A DNA stretch of 64,000 nucleotides from Hydractinia symbiolongicarpus (GCF_029227915.1 NC_079877.1:8556001-8620000); one strand, 5' to 3'. Shown: positions 37,546 to 47,841, numbered from the stretch's first letter. Notes: generated by a model from the sequence alone, not told the origin. A program made the numbers and translations.

Positions 37546-37638
37546 ATGTAGCATCGTACAGTTCTTGTGCAGGACTATGCAGGTCATGTCACGTTTGTAG
37601 TATGACGTGGTTTTTAAAATGATGCGATAGCTCGCACG

Positions 37639-37710
37639 TAGCAGAGGGTGGTTTCGATCCACCGACCTCTGGGTTATGGGCCCAGCACGCTTCCTCTGCG
37701 CCACTCTGCT
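37639..37710 (-). tRNA. Initiator tRNA-Met(CAT)
   Basis: Unit 29, consensus. Confidence 0.96.
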
Positions 37711-37798
37711 GAAGGTAGGTAAGCTGAAATGTGTCTGATGTAAGGTGTAGTTTAGTATTGCGAACAGCACTCGAACTATGACCTTTTTACCATTTCCA

Positions 37799-37871
37799 GG
37801 GGGATTAGCTCACATGGTAGAGCGCTCGCTTTGCATGCGAGAGGTACCGGGATCGATGCCCGGATCCTCCA
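37799..37871 (+). tRNA. tRNA-Ala(TGC)
   Basis: Unit 30, consensus. Confidence 0.96.
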
Positions 37872-38130
37872 AGACGATGTTTTTAATTTATTTATTTTTA
37901 TACTAATTTCAGTAGTTGCCAATGGTCATAAGAGGATTTATGATGCTCCTAAGATTACCTGGTATTAATAATAATAATAATAATACTAAACCGCGCTGCA
38001 TATGTCTAGAGCATTTCTTGCTGTTTAATTTCGCATTGACAGTATACACAGTTTCAGCTTTTAACATGATCGACCGTGTGGCATTCGGGCATTGACGCCA
38101 TCGCGAACATATTATTTAAATATGAACTCG

Positions 38131-38202
38131 TCCTCGGTAGTATAGTGGTAAGTATCCCCGCCTGTCACGCGGGAGACCGGGGATCGATTCCCCGCCGGGG
38201 AG
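38131..38202 (+). tRNA. tRNA-Asp(GTC), variant
   Basis: Unit 30. U54A (38183) in the T-loop and B box; shared by units 30-32 only. Confidence 0.83.
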
Positions 38203-38275
38203 GTTCTTTTTATCTTGTCAATGTTTCGTTTCACGTCAGTAGCGTTCGCGGGACTGTCCGGGAATACAGATTTAC

Positions 38276-38348
38276 GCCCGGTTAGCTCAGTCGGTAGAGC
38301 ATCAGACTTTTAATCTGAGGGTCGCGGGTTCGGGTCCCTCATCGGGCG
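38276..38348 (+). tRNA. tRNA-Lys(TTT), probably impaired
   Basis: Unit 30. A58G (38333) removes the invariant A58 (m1A site, pairs with U54); shared by units 30-32. Confidence 0.78.
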
Positions 38349-38455
38349 TAACAATTATTTGGTACGATGGTGAACTAACTTTCACCACAATGTCTTGTCG
38401 AAAGAGGATGAATAACGTAACATTTGCGGAGTGGCAAAGGCGAAGCAAACTTGAT

Positions 38456-38528
38456 GGGGAACTAGCTCAGATGGTAGAGCGCTCGCTTAGCATGCGAGAG
38501 GTACCGGGATCGATGCCCGGGTTCTCCA
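38456..38528 (+). tRNA. tRNA-Ala(AGC)
   Basis: Unit 30, consensus. Confidence 0.96.
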
Positions 38529-38596
38529 ATGCCTTTTCCATAGGCGTAAAATAAATGAAATTTGCGCAGAGCAATTTGCAGCAGCGTTCGTGTCAT

Positions 38597-38712
38597 GTCG
38601 GGATGGCCGTGCGGTCTAAGGCGCCAGACTCAAGACAAAATGTTCTTCCACTCATCGCGTGGAGAATTCTGGTCCTCGAATGAGGGCGTGGGTTCGAATC
38701 CCACTTCCGACA
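38597..38712 (+). tRNA. tRNA-Leu(CAA) with intron, probably impaired
   Basis: Unit 30. A14U (38610) removes the invariant A14 (A box, pairs with U8); shared by units 30-32. Confidence 0.8.
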
Positions 38713-38753
38713 ACTTTTCCCTGCCACACAAAATTTTAGGCCTAAAATGCAAG

Positions 38754-38847
38754 TCCACCGAGCCGGATTTGAACCAGCGACCTAAGGATGCCTGAGTGGT
38801 ATAAGTTCGTCTACAGTCCTCCGCTCTACCAACTGAGCTATCGGTGG
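38754..38847 (-). tRNA. tRNA-Tyr(GTA) with intron
   Basis: Unit 30, consensus. Confidence 0.95.
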
Positions 38848-38940
38848 ATGTAGCATCGTACAGTTCTTGTGCAGGACTATGCAGGTCATGTCACGTTTGT
38901 AGTATGACGTGGTTTTTAAAATGATGCGATAGCTCGCACG

Positions 38941-39012
38941 TAGCAGAGGGTGGTTTCGATCCACCGACCTCTGGGTTATGGGCCCAGCACGCTTCCTCTG
39001 CGCCACTCTGCT
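38941..39012 (-). tRNA. Initiator tRNA-Met(CAT)
   Basis: Unit 30, consensus. Confidence 0.96.
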
Positions 39013-39100
39013 GAAGGTAGGTAAGCTGAAATGTGTCTGATGTAAGGTGTAGTTTAGTATTGCGAACAGCACTCGAACTATGACCTTTTTACCATTTCCA

Positions 39101-39173
39101 GGGGGATTAGCTCACATGGTAGAGCGCTCGCTTTGCATGCGAGAGGTACCGGGATCGATGCCCGGATCCTCCA
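39101..39173 (+). tRNA. tRNA-Ala(TGC)
   Basis: Unit 31, consensus. Confidence 0.96.
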
Positions 39174-39432
39174 AGACGATGTTTTTAATTTATTTATTTT
39201 TATACTAATTTCAGTAGTTGCCAATGGTCATAAGAGGATTTATGATGCTCCTAAGATTACCTGGTATTAATAATAATAATAATAATACTAAACCGCGCTG
39301 CATATGTCTAGAGCATTTCTTGCTGTTTAATTTCGCATTGACAGTATACACAGTTTCAGCTTTTAACATGATCGACCGTGTGGCATTCGGGCATTGACGC
39401 CATCGCGAACATATTATTTAAATATGAACTCG

Positions 39433-39504
39433 TCCTCGGTAGTATAGTGGTAAGTATCCCCGCCTGTCACGCGGGAGACCGGGGATCGATTCCCCGCCGG
39501 GGAG
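39433..39504 (+). tRNA. tRNA-Asp(GTC), variant
   Basis: Unit 31. U54A (39485), as in unit 30. Confidence 0.83.
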
Positions 39505-39577
39505 GTTCTTTTTATCTTGTCAATGTTTCGTTTCACGTCAGTAGCGTTCGCGGGACTGTCCGGGAATACAGATTTAC

Positions 39578-39650
39578 GCCCGGTTAGCTCAGTCGGTAGA
39601 GCATCAGACTTTTAATCTGAGGGTCGCGGGTTCGGGTCCCTCATCGGGCG
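39578..39650 (+). tRNA. tRNA-Lys(TTT), probably impaired
   Basis: Unit 31. A58G (39635), as in unit 30. Confidence 0.78.
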
Positions 39651-39757
39651 TAACAATTATTTGGTACGATGGTGAACTAACTTTCACCACAATGTCTTGT
39701 CGAAAGAGGATGAATAACGTAACATTTGCGGAGTGGCAAAGGCGAAGCAAACTTGAT

Positions 39758-39830
39758 GGGGAACTAGCTCAGATGGTAGAGCGCTCGCTTAGCATGCGAG
39801 AGGTACCGGGATCGATGCCCGGGTTCTCCA
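39758..39830 (+). tRNA. tRNA-Ala(AGC)
   Basis: Unit 31, consensus. Confidence 0.96.
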
Positions 39831-39898
39831 ATGCCTTTTCCATAGGCGTAAAATAAATGAAATTTGCGCAGAGCAATTTGCAGCAGCGTTCGTGTCAT

Positions 39899-40014
39899 GT
39901 CGGGATGGCCGTGCGGTCTAAGGCGCCAGACTCAAGACAAAATGTTCTTCCACTCATCGCGTGGAGAATTCTGGTCCTCGAATGAGGGCGTGGGTTCGAA
40001 TCCCACTTCCGACA
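39899..40014 (+). tRNA. tRNA-Leu(CAA) with intron, probably impaired
   Basis: Unit 31. A14U (39912), as in unit 30. Confidence 0.8.
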
Positions 40015-40055
40015 ACTTTTCCCTGCCACACAAAATTTTAGGCCTAAAATGCAAG

Positions 40056-40149
40056 TCCACCGAGCCGGATTTGAACCAGCGACCTAAGGATGCCTGAGTG
40101 GTATAAGTTCGTCTACAGTCCTCCGCTCTACCAACTGAGCTATCGGTGG
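40056..40149 (-). tRNA. tRNA-Tyr(GTA) with intron
   Basis: Unit 31, consensus. Confidence 0.95.
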
Positions 40150-40242
40150 ATGTAGCATCGTACAGTTCTTGTGCAGGACTATGCAGGTCATGTCACGTTT
40201 GTAGTATGACGTGGTTTTTAAAATGATGCGATAGCTCGCACG

Positions 40243-40314
40243 TAGCAGAGGGTGGTTTCGATCCACCGACCTCTGGGTTATGGGCCCAGCACGCTTCCTC
40301 TGCGCCACTCTGCT
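40243..40314 (-). tRNA. Initiator tRNA-Met(CAT)
   Basis: Unit 31, consensus. Confidence 0.96.
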
Positions 40315-40402
40315 GAAGGTAGGTAAGCTGAAATGTGTCTGATGTAAGGTGTAGTTTAGTATTGCGAACAGCACTCGAACTATGACCTTTTTACCATTTC
40401 CA

Positions 40403-40475
40403 GGGGGATTAGCTCACATGGTAGAGCGCTCGCTTTGCATGCGAGAGGTACCGGGATCGATGCCCGGATCCTCCA
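40403..40475 (+). tRNA. tRNA-Ala(TGC)
   Basis: Unit 32, consensus. Confidence 0.96.
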
Positions 40476-40734
40476 AGACGATGTTTTTAATTTATTTATT
40501 TTTATACTAATTTCAGTAGTTGCCAATGGTCATAAGAGGATTTATGATGCTCCTAAGATTACCTGGTATTAATAATAATAATAATAATACTAAACCGCGC
40601 TGCATATGTCTAGAGCATTTCTTGCTGTTTAATTTCGCATTGACAGTATACACAGTTTCAGCTTTTAACATGATCGACCGTGTGGCATTCGGGCATTGAC
40701 GCCATCGCGAACATATTATTTAAATATGAACTCG

Positions 40735-40806
40735 TCCTCGGTAGTATAGTGGTAAGTATCCCCGCCTGTCACGCGGGAGACCGGGGATCGATTCCCCGCC
40801 GGGGAG
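40735..40806 (+). tRNA. tRNA-Asp(GTC), variant
   Basis: Unit 32. U54A (40787), as in unit 30. Confidence 0.83.
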
Positions 40807-40879
40807 GTTCTTTTTATCTTGTCAATGTTTCGTTTCACGTCAGTAGCGTTCGCGGGACTGTCCGGGAATACAGATTTAC

Positions 40880-40952
40880 GCCCGGTTAGCTCAGTCGGTA
40901 GAGCATCAGACTTTTAATCTGAGGGTCGCGGGTTCGGGTCCCTCATCGGGCG
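40880..40952 (+). tRNA. tRNA-Lys(TTT), probably impaired
   Basis: Unit 32. A58G (40937), as in unit 30. Confidence 0.78.
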
Positions 40953-41059
40953 TAACAATTATTTGGTACGATGGTGAACTAACTTTCACCACAATGTCTT
41001 GTCGAAAGAGGATGAATAACGTAACATTTGCGGAGTGGCAAAGGCGAAGCAAACTTGAT

Positions 41060-41132
41060 GGGGAACTAGCTCAGATGGTAGAGCGCTCGCTTAGCATGCG
41101 AGAGGTACCGGGATCGATGCCCGGGTTCTCCA
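41060..41132 (+). tRNA. tRNA-Ala(AGC)
   Basis: Unit 32, consensus. Confidence 0.96.
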
Positions 41133-41200
41133 ATGCCTTTTCCATAGGCGTAAAATAAATGAAATTTGCGCAGAGCAATTTGCAGCAGCGTTCGTGTCAT

Positions 41201-41316
41201 GTCGGGATGGCCGTGCGGTCTAAGGCGCCAGACTCAAGACAAAATGTTCTTCCACTCATCGCGTGGAGAATTCTGGTCCTCGAATGAGGGCGTGGGTTCG
41301 AATCCCACTTCCGACA
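41201..41316 (+). tRNA. tRNA-Leu(CAA) with intron, probably impaired
   Basis: Unit 32. A14U (41214), as in unit 30. Confidence 0.8.
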
Positions 41317-41357
41317 ACTTTTCCCTGCCACACAAAATTTTAGGCCTAAAATGCAAG

Positions 41358-41451
41358 TCCACCGAGCCGGATTTGAACCAGCGACCTAAGGATGCCTGAG
41401 TGGTATAAGTTCGTCTACAGTCCTCCGCTCTACCAACTGAGCTATCGGTGG
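41358..41451 (-). tRNA. tRNA-Tyr(GTA) with intron
   Basis: Unit 32, consensus. Confidence 0.95.
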
Positions 41452-41544
41452 ATGTAGCATCGTACAGTTCTTGTGCAGGACTATGCAGGTCATGTCACGT
41501 TTGTAGTATGACGTGGTTTTTAAAATGATGCGATAGCTCGCACG

Positions 41545-41616
41545 TAGCAGAGGGTGGTTTCGATCCACCGACCTCTGGGTTATGGGCCCAGCACGCTTCC
41601 TCTGCGCCACTCTGCT
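41545..41616 (-). tRNA. Initiator tRNA-Met(CAT)
   Basis: Unit 32, consensus. Confidence 0.96.
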
Positions 41617-41704
41617 GAAGGTAGGTAAGCTGAAATGTGTCTGATGTAAGGTGTAGTTTAGTATTGCGAACAGCACTCGAACTATGACCTTTTTACCATT
41701 TCCA

Positions 41705-41777
41705 GGGGGATTTGCTCACATGGTAGAGCGCTCGCTTTGCATGCGAGAGGTACCGGGATCGATGCCCGGATCCTCCA
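41705..41777 (+). tRNA. tRNA-Ala(TGC), variant
   Basis: Unit 33. A9U (41713) between acceptor and D-stem, inside the A box. Confidence 0.87.
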
Positions 41778-42036
41778 AGACGATGTTTTTAATTTATTTA
41801 TTTTTATACTAATTTCAGTAGTTGCCAATGGTCATAAGAGGATTTATGATGCTCCTAAGATTACCTGGTATTAATAATAATAATAATAATACTAAACCGC
41901 GCTGCATATGTCTAGAGCATTTCTTGCTGTTTAATTTCGCATTGACAGTATACACAGTTTCAGCTTTTAACATGATCGACCGTGTGGCATTCGGGCATTG
42001 ACGCCATCGCGAACATATTATTTAAATATGAACTCG

Positions 42037-42108
42037 TCCTCGGTAGTATAGTGGTAAGTATCCCCGCCTGTCACGCGGGAGACCGGGGTTCGATTCCCCG
42101 CCGGGGAG
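42037..42108 (+). tRNA. tRNA-Asp(GTC)
   Basis: Unit 33, consensus. Confidence 0.96.
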
Positions 42109-42181
42109 GTTCTTTTTATCTTGTCAATGTTTCGTTTCACGTCAGTAGCGTTCGCGGGACTGTCCGGGAATACAGATTTAC

Positions 42182-42254
42182 GCCCGGTTAGCTCAGTCGG
42201 TAGAGCATCAGACTTTTAATCTGAGGGTCGCGGGTTCGAGTCCCTCATCGGGCG
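42182..42254 (+). tRNA. tRNA-Lys(TTT)
   Basis: Unit 33, consensus. Confidence 0.95.
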
Positions 42255-42361
42255 TAACAATTATTTGGTACGATGGTGAACTAACTTTCACCACAATGTC
42301 TTGTCGAAAGAGGATGAATAACGTAACATTTGCGGAGTGGCAAAGGCGAAGCAAACTTGAT

Positions 42362-42434
42362 GGGGAACTAGCTCAGATGGTAGAGCGCTCGCTTAGCATG
42401 CGAGAGGTACCGGGATCGATGCCCGGGTTCTCCA
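42362..42434 (+). tRNA. tRNA-Ala(AGC)
   Basis: Unit 33, consensus. Confidence 0.96.
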
Positions 42435-42502
42435 ATGCCTTTTCGATAGGCGTAAAATAAATGAAATTTGCGCAGAGCAATTTGCAGCAGCGTTCGTGTC
42501 AT

Positions 42503-42618
42503 GTCGGGATGGCCGAGCCGTCTAAGGCGCCAGACTCAAGACAAAATGTTCTTCCACTCATCGCGTGGAGAATTCTGGTCCTCGAATGAGGGCGTGGGTT
42601 CGAATCCCACTTCCGACA
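42503..42618 (+). tRNA. tRNA-Leu(CAA) with intron, variant
   Basis: Unit 33. G18C (42519) removes a conserved D-loop G. Confidence 0.84.
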
Positions 42619-42659
42619 ACTTTTCCCTGCCACACAAAATTTTAGGCCTAAAATGCAAG

Positions 42660-42753
42660 TCCACCGAGCCGGATTTGAACCAGCGACCTAAGGATGCCTG
42701 AGTGGTATAAGTTCGTCTACAGTCCTCCGCTCTACCAACTGAGCTATCGGTGG
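42660..42753 (-). tRNA. tRNA-Tyr(GTA) with intron
   Basis: Unit 33, consensus. Confidence 0.95.
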
Positions 42754-42846
42754 ATGTAGCATCGTACAGTTCTTGTGCAGGACTATGCAGGTCATGTCAC
42801 GTTTGTAGTATGCCGTGGTTTTTAAAATGATGCGATAGCTCGCACG

Positions 42847-42918
42847 TAGCAGAGGGTGGTTTCGATCCACCGACCTCTGGGTTATGGGCCCAGCACGCTT
42901 CCTCTGCGCCACTCTGCT
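42847..42918 (-). tRNA. Initiator tRNA-Met(CAT)
   Basis: Unit 33, consensus. Confidence 0.96.
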
Positions 42919-43006
42919 GAAGGTAGGTAAGCTGAAATGTGTCTGATGTAAGGTGTAGTTTAGTATTGCAAACAGCACTCGAACTATGACCTTTTTACCA
43001 TTTCCA

Positions 43007-43079
43007 GGGGGATTAGCTCACATGGTAGAGCGCTCGCTTTGCATGCGAGAGGTACCGGGATCGATGCCCGGATCCTCCA
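43007..43079 (+). tRNA. tRNA-Ala(TGC)
   Basis: Unit 34, consensus. Confidence 0.96.
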
Positions 43080-43341
43080 AGACGATGTTTTTAATTTATT
43101 TATTTTTATACTAATTTCAGTAGTTGCCAATGGTCATAAGAGGATTTATGATGCTCCTAAGATTACCTGGTATTAATAATAATAATAATAATAATACTAA
43201 ACCGCGCTGCATATGTCTAGAGCATTTCTTGCTCTTTAATTTCGCATTGACAGTATACACAGTTTCAGCTTTTAACATGATCGACCGTGTGGCATTCGGG
43301 CATTGACGCCATCGCGAACATATTATTTAAATATGAACTCG

Positions 43342-43413
43342 TCCTCGGTAGTATAGTGGTAAGTATCCCCGCCTGTCACGCGGGAGACCGGGGTTCGATT
43401 CCCCGCCGGGGAG
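43342..43413 (+). tRNA. tRNA-Asp(GTC)
   Basis: Unit 34, consensus. Confidence 0.96.
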
Positions 43414-43486
43414 GTTCTTTTTATCTTGTCAATGTTTCGTTTCACGTCAGTAGCGTTCGCGGGACTGTCCGGGAATACAGATTTAC

Positions 43487-43559
43487 GCCCGGTTAGCTCA
43501 GTCGGTAGAGCATCAGACTTTTAATCTGAGGGTCGCGGGTTCGAGTCCCTCATCGGGCG
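43487..43559 (+). tRNA. tRNA-Lys(TTT)
   Basis: Unit 34, consensus. Confidence 0.95.
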
Positions 43560-43666
43560 TAACAATTATTTGGTACGATGGTGAACTAACTTTCACCACA
43601 ATGTCTTGTCGAAAGAGGATGAATAACGTAACATTTGCGGAGTGGCAAAGGCGAAGCAAACTTGAT

Positions 43667-43739
43667 GGGGAACTAGCTCAGATGGTAGAGCGCTCGCTTA
43701 GCATGCGAAAGGTACCGGGATCGATGCCCGGGTTCTCCA
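43667..43739 (+). tRNA. tRNA-Ala(AGC), variant
   Basis: Unit 34. G43A (43709) breaks C27:G43. Confidence 0.88.
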
Positions 43740-43807
43740 ATGCCTTTTCCATAGGCGTAAAATAAATGAAATTTGCGCAGAGCAATTTGCAGCAGCGTTC
43801 GTGTCAT

Positions 43808-43923
43808 GTCGGGATGGCCGAGCGGTCTAAGGCGCCAGACTCAAGACAAAATGTTCTTCCACTCATTGCGTGGAGAATTCTGGTCCTCGAATGAGGGCGT
43901 GGGTTCGAATCCCACTTCCGACA
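43808..43923 (+). tRNA. tRNA-Leu(CAA) with intron
   Basis: Unit 34. Exons consensus; intron-loop C-to-T at 43867. Confidence 0.94.
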
Positions 43924-43964
43924 ACTTTTCCCTGCCACACAAAATTTTAGGCCTAAAATGCAAG

Positions 43965-44058
43965 TCCACCGAGCCGGATTTGAACCAGCGACCTAAGGAT
44001 GCCTGAGTGGTATAAGTTCGTCTACAGTCCTCCGCTCTACCAACTGAGCTATCGGTGG
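43965..44058 (-). tRNA. tRNA-Tyr(GTA) with intron
   Basis: Unit 34, consensus. Confidence 0.95.
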
Positions 44059-44151
44059 ATGTAGCATCGTACAGTTCTTGTGCAGGACTATGCAGGTCAT
44101 GTCACGTTTGTAGTATGACGTGGTTTTTAAAATGATGTGATAGCTCGCACG

Positions 44152-44223
44152 TAGCAGAGGGTGGTTTCGATCCACCGACCTCTGGGTTATGGGCCCAGCA
44201 CGCTTCCTCTGCGCCACTCTGCT
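44152..44223 (-). tRNA. Initiator tRNA-Met(CAT)
   Basis: Unit 34, consensus. Confidence 0.96.
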
Positions 44224-44311
44224 GAAGGTAGGTAAGCTGAAATGTGTCTGATGTAAGGTGTAGTTTAGTATTGCGAACAGCACTCGAACTATGACCTTTT
44301 TACCATTTCCA

Positions 44312-44384
44312 GGGGGATTAGCTCACATGGTAGAGCGCTCGCTTTGCATGCGAGAGGTACCGGGATCGATGCCCGGATCCTCCA
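44312..44384 (+). tRNA. tRNA-Ala(TGC)
   Basis: Unit 35, consensus. Confidence 0.96.
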
Positions 44385-44646
44385 AGACGATGTTTTTAAT
44401 TTATTTATTTTTATACTAATTTCAGTAGTTGCCAATGGTCATAAGAGGATTTATGATGCTCCTAAGATTACCTGGTATTAATAATAATAATAATAATAAT
44501 ACTAAACCGCGCTGCATATGTCTAGAGCATTTCTTGCTGTTTAATTTCGCATTGACAGTATACACAGTTTCAGCTTTTAACATGATCGACCGTGTGGCAT
44601 TCGGGCATTGACGCCATCGCGAACATATTATTTAAATATGAACTCG

Positions 44647-44718
44647 TCCTCGGTAGTATAGTGGTAAGTATCCCCGCCTGTCACGCGGGAGACCGGGGTT
44701 CGATTCCCCGCCGGGGAG
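44647..44718 (+). tRNA. tRNA-Asp(GTC)
   Basis: Unit 35, consensus. Confidence 0.96.
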
Positions 44719-44791
44719 GTTCTTTTTATCTTGTCAATGTTTCGTTTCACGTCAGTAGCGTTCGCGGGACTGTCCGGGAATACAGATTTAC

Positions 44792-44864
44792 GCCCGGTTA
44801 GCTCAGTCGGTAGAGCATCAGACTTTTAATCTGAGGGTCGCGGGTTCGAGTCCCTCATCGGGCG
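44792..44864 (+). tRNA. tRNA-Lys(TTT)
   Basis: Unit 35, consensus. Confidence 0.95.
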
Positions 44865-44971
44865 TAACAATTATTTGGTACGATGGTGAACTAACTTTCA
44901 CCACAATGTCTTGTCGAAAGAGGATGAATAACGTAACATTTGCGGAGTGGCAAAGGCGAAGCAAACTTGAT

Positions 44972-45044
44972 GGGGAACTAGCTCAGATGGTAGAGCGCTC
45001 GCTTAGCATGCGAGAGGTACCGGGATCGATGCCCGGGTTCTCCA
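44972..45044 (+). tRNA. tRNA-Ala(AGC)
   Basis: Unit 35, consensus. Confidence 0.96.
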
Positions 45045-45112
45045 ATGCCTTTTCCATAGGCGTAAAATAAATGAAATTTGCGCAGAGCAATTTGCAGCAG
45101 CGTTCGTGTCAT

Positions 45113-45228
45113 GTCGGGATGGCCGAGCGGTCTAAGGCGCCAGACTCAAGACAAAATGTTCTTCCACTCATTGCGTGGAGAATTCTGGTCCTCGAATGAG
45201 GGCGTGGGTTCGAATCCCACTTCCGACA
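45113..45228 (+). tRNA. tRNA-Leu(CAA) with intron
   Basis: Unit 35. Exons consensus; intron-loop C-to-T at 45172. Confidence 0.94.
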
Positions 45229-45269
45229 ACTTTTCCCTGCCACACAAAATTTTAAGCCTAAAATGCAAG

Positions 45270-45363
45270 TCCACCGAGCCGGATTTGAACCAGCGACCTA
45301 AGGATGCCTGAGTGGTATAAGTTCGTCTACAGTCCTCCGCTCTACCAACTGAGCTATCGGTGG
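45270..45363 (-). tRNA. tRNA-Tyr(GTA) with intron
   Basis: Unit 35, consensus. Confidence 0.95.
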
Positions 45364-45456
45364 ATGTAGCATCGTACAGTTCTTGTGCAGGACTATGCAG
45401 GTCATGTCACGTTTGTAGTATGACGTGGTTTTTAAAATGATGCGATAGCTCGCACG

Positions 45457-45528
45457 TAGCAGAGGGTGGTTTCGATCCACCGACCTCTGGGTTATGGGCC
45501 CAGCACGCTTCCTCTGCGCCACTCTGCT
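45457..45528 (-). tRNA. Initiator tRNA-Met(CAT)
   Basis: Unit 35, consensus. Confidence 0.96.
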
Positions 45529-45616
45529 GAAGGTAGGTAAGCTGAAATGTGTCTGATGTAAGGTGTAGTTTAGTATTGCGAACAGCACTCGAACTATGAC
45601 CTTTTTACCATTTCCA

Positions 45617-45689
45617 GGGGGATTAGCTCACATGGTAGAGCGCTCGCTTTGCATGCGAGAGGTACCGGGATCGATGCCCGGATCCTCCA
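45617..45689 (+). tRNA. tRNA-Ala(TGC)
   Basis: Unit 36, consensus (all seven genes of this unit are). Confidence 0.96.
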
Positions 45690-45951
45690 AGACGATGTTT
45701 TTAATTTATTTATTTTTATACTAATTTCAGTAGTTGCCAATGGTCATAAGAGGATTTATGATGCTCCTAAGATTACCTGGTATTAATAATAATAATAATA
45801 ATAATACTAAACCGCGCTGCATATGTCTAGAGCATTTCTTGCTGTTTAATTTCGCATTGACAGTATACACAGTTTCAGCTTTTAACATGATCGACCGTGT
45901 GGCATTCGGGCATTGACGCCATCGCGAACATATTATTTAAATATGAACTCG

Positions 45952-46023
45952 TCCTCGGTAGTATAGTGGTAAGTATCCCCGCCTGTCACGCGGGAGACCG
46001 GGGTTCGATTCCCCGCCGGGGAG
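45952..46023 (+). tRNA. tRNA-Asp(GTC)
   Basis: Unit 36, consensus. Confidence 0.96.
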
Positions 46024-46096
46024 GTTCTTTTTATCTTGTCAATGTTTCGTTTCACGTCAGTAGCGTTCGCGGGACTGTCCGGGAATACAGATTTAC

Positions 46097-46169
46097 GCCC
46101 GGTTAGCTCAGTCGGTAGAGCATCAGACTTTTAATCTGAGGGTCGCGGGTTCGAGTCCCTCATCGGGCG
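46097..46169 (+). tRNA. tRNA-Lys(TTT)
   Basis: Unit 36, consensus. Confidence 0.95.
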
Positions 46170-46276
46170 TAACAATTATTTGGTACGATGGTGAACTAAC
46201 TTTCACCACAATGTCTTGTCGAAAGAGGATGAATAACGTAACATTTGCGGAGTGGCAAAGGCGAAGCAAACTTGAT

Positions 46277-46349
46277 GGGGAACTAGCTCAGATGGTAGAG
46301 CGCTCGCTTAGCATGCGAGAGGTACCGGGATCGATGCCCGGGTTCTCCA
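46277..46349 (+). tRNA. tRNA-Ala(AGC)
   Basis: Unit 36, consensus. Confidence 0.96.
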
Positions 46350-46417
46350 ATGCCTTTTCCATAGGCGTAAAATAAATGAAATTTGCGCAGAGCAATTTGC
46401 AGCAGCGTTCGTGTCAT

Positions 46418-46533
46418 GTCGGGATGGCCGAGCGGTCTAAGGCGCCAGACTCAAGACAAAATGTTCTTCCACTCATCGCGTGGAGAATTCTGGTCCTCGA
46501 ATGAGGGCGTGGGTTCGAATCCCACTTCCGACA
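46418..46533 (+). tRNA. tRNA-Leu(CAA) with intron
   Basis: Unit 36, consensus. Confidence 0.95.
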
Positions 46534-46574
46534 ACTTTTCCCTGCCACACAAAATTTTAGGCCTAAAATGCAAG

Positions 46575-46668
46575 TCCACCGAGCCGGATTTGAACCAGCG
46601 ACCTAAGGATGCCTGAGTGGTATAAGTTCGTCTACAGTCCTCCGCTCTACCAACTGAGCTATCGGTGG
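46575..46668 (-). tRNA. tRNA-Tyr(GTA) with intron
   Basis: Unit 36, consensus. Confidence 0.95.
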
Positions 46669-46761
46669 ATGTAGCATCGTACAGTTCTTGTGCAGGACTA
46701 TGCAGGTCATGTCACGTTTGTAGTATGACGTGGTTTTTAAAATGATGCGATAGCTCGCACG

Positions 46762-46833
46762 TAGCAGAGGGTGGTTTCGATCCACCGACCTCTGGGTTAT
46801 GGGCCCAGCACGCTTCCTCTGCGCCACTCTGCT
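46762..46833 (-). tRNA. Initiator tRNA-Met(CAT)
   Basis: Unit 36, consensus. Confidence 0.96.
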
Positions 46834-46921
46834 GAAGGTAGGTAAGCTGAAATGTGTCTGATGTAAGGTGTAGTTTAGTATTGCGAACAGCACTCGAACT
46901 ATGACCTTTTTACCATTTCCA

Positions 46922-46994
46922 GGGGGATTAGCTCACATGGTAGAGCGCTCGCTTTGCATGCGAGAGGTACCGGGATCGATGCCCGGATCCTCCA
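46922..46994 (+). tRNA. tRNA-Ala(TGC)
   Basis: Unit 37, consensus. Confidence 0.96.
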
Positions 46995-47259
46995 AGACGA
47001 TGTTTTTAATTTATTTATTTTTATACTAATTTCAGTAGTTGCCAATGGTCATAAGAGGATTTATGATGCTCCTAAGATTACCTGGTATTAATAATAATAA
47101 TAATAATAATAATACTAAACCGCGCTGCATATGTCTAGAGCATTTCTTGCTGTTTAATTTCGCATTGACAGTATACACAGTTTCAGCTTTTAACATGATC
47201 GACCGTGTGGCATTCGGGCATTGACGCCATCGCGAACATATTATTTAAATATGAACTCG

Positions 47260-47331
47260 TCCTCGGTAGTATAGTGGTAAGTATCCCCGCCTGTCACGCG
47301 GGAGACCGGGGTTCGATTCCCCGCCGGGGAG
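47260..47331 (+). tRNA. tRNA-Asp(GTC)
   Basis: Unit 37, consensus. Confidence 0.96.
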
Positions 47332-47404
47332 GTTCTTTTTATCTTGTCAATGTTTCGTTTCACGTCAGTAGCGTTCGCGGGACTGTCCGGGAATACAGTT
47401 TTAC

Positions 47405-47477
47405 GCCCGGTTAGCTCAGTCGGTAGAGCATCAGACTTTTAATCTGAGGGTCGCGGGTTCGAGTCCCTCATCGGGCG
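47405..47477 (+). tRNA. tRNA-Lys(TTT)
   Basis: Unit 37, consensus. Confidence 0.95.
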
Positions 47478-47584
47478 TAACAATTATTTGGTACGATGGT
47501 GAACTAACTTTCACCACAATGTCTTGTCGAAAGAGGATGAATAACGTAAAATTTGCGGAGTGGCAAAGGCGAAGCAAACTTGAT

Positions 47585-47657
47585 GGGGAACTAGCTCAGA
47601 TGGTAGAGCGCTCGCTTAGCATGCGAGAGGTACCGGGATCGATGCCCGGGTTCTCCA
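47585..47657 (+). tRNA. tRNA-Ala(AGC)
   Basis: Unit 37, consensus. Confidence 0.96.
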
Positions 47658-47725
47658 ATGCCTTTTCCATAGGCGTAAAATAAATGAAATTTGCGCAGAG
47701 CAATTTGCAGCAGCGTTCGTGTCAT

Positions 47726-47841
47726 GTCGGGATGGCCGAGCGGTCTAAGGCGCCAGACTCAAGACAAAATGTTCTTCCACTCATTGCGTGGAGAATTCTG
47801 GTCCTCGAATGAGGGCGTGGGTTCGAATCCCACTTCCGACA
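47726..47841 (+). tRNA. tRNA-Leu(CAA) with intron
   Basis: Unit 37. Exons consensus; intron-loop C-to-T at 47785. Confidence 0.94.
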
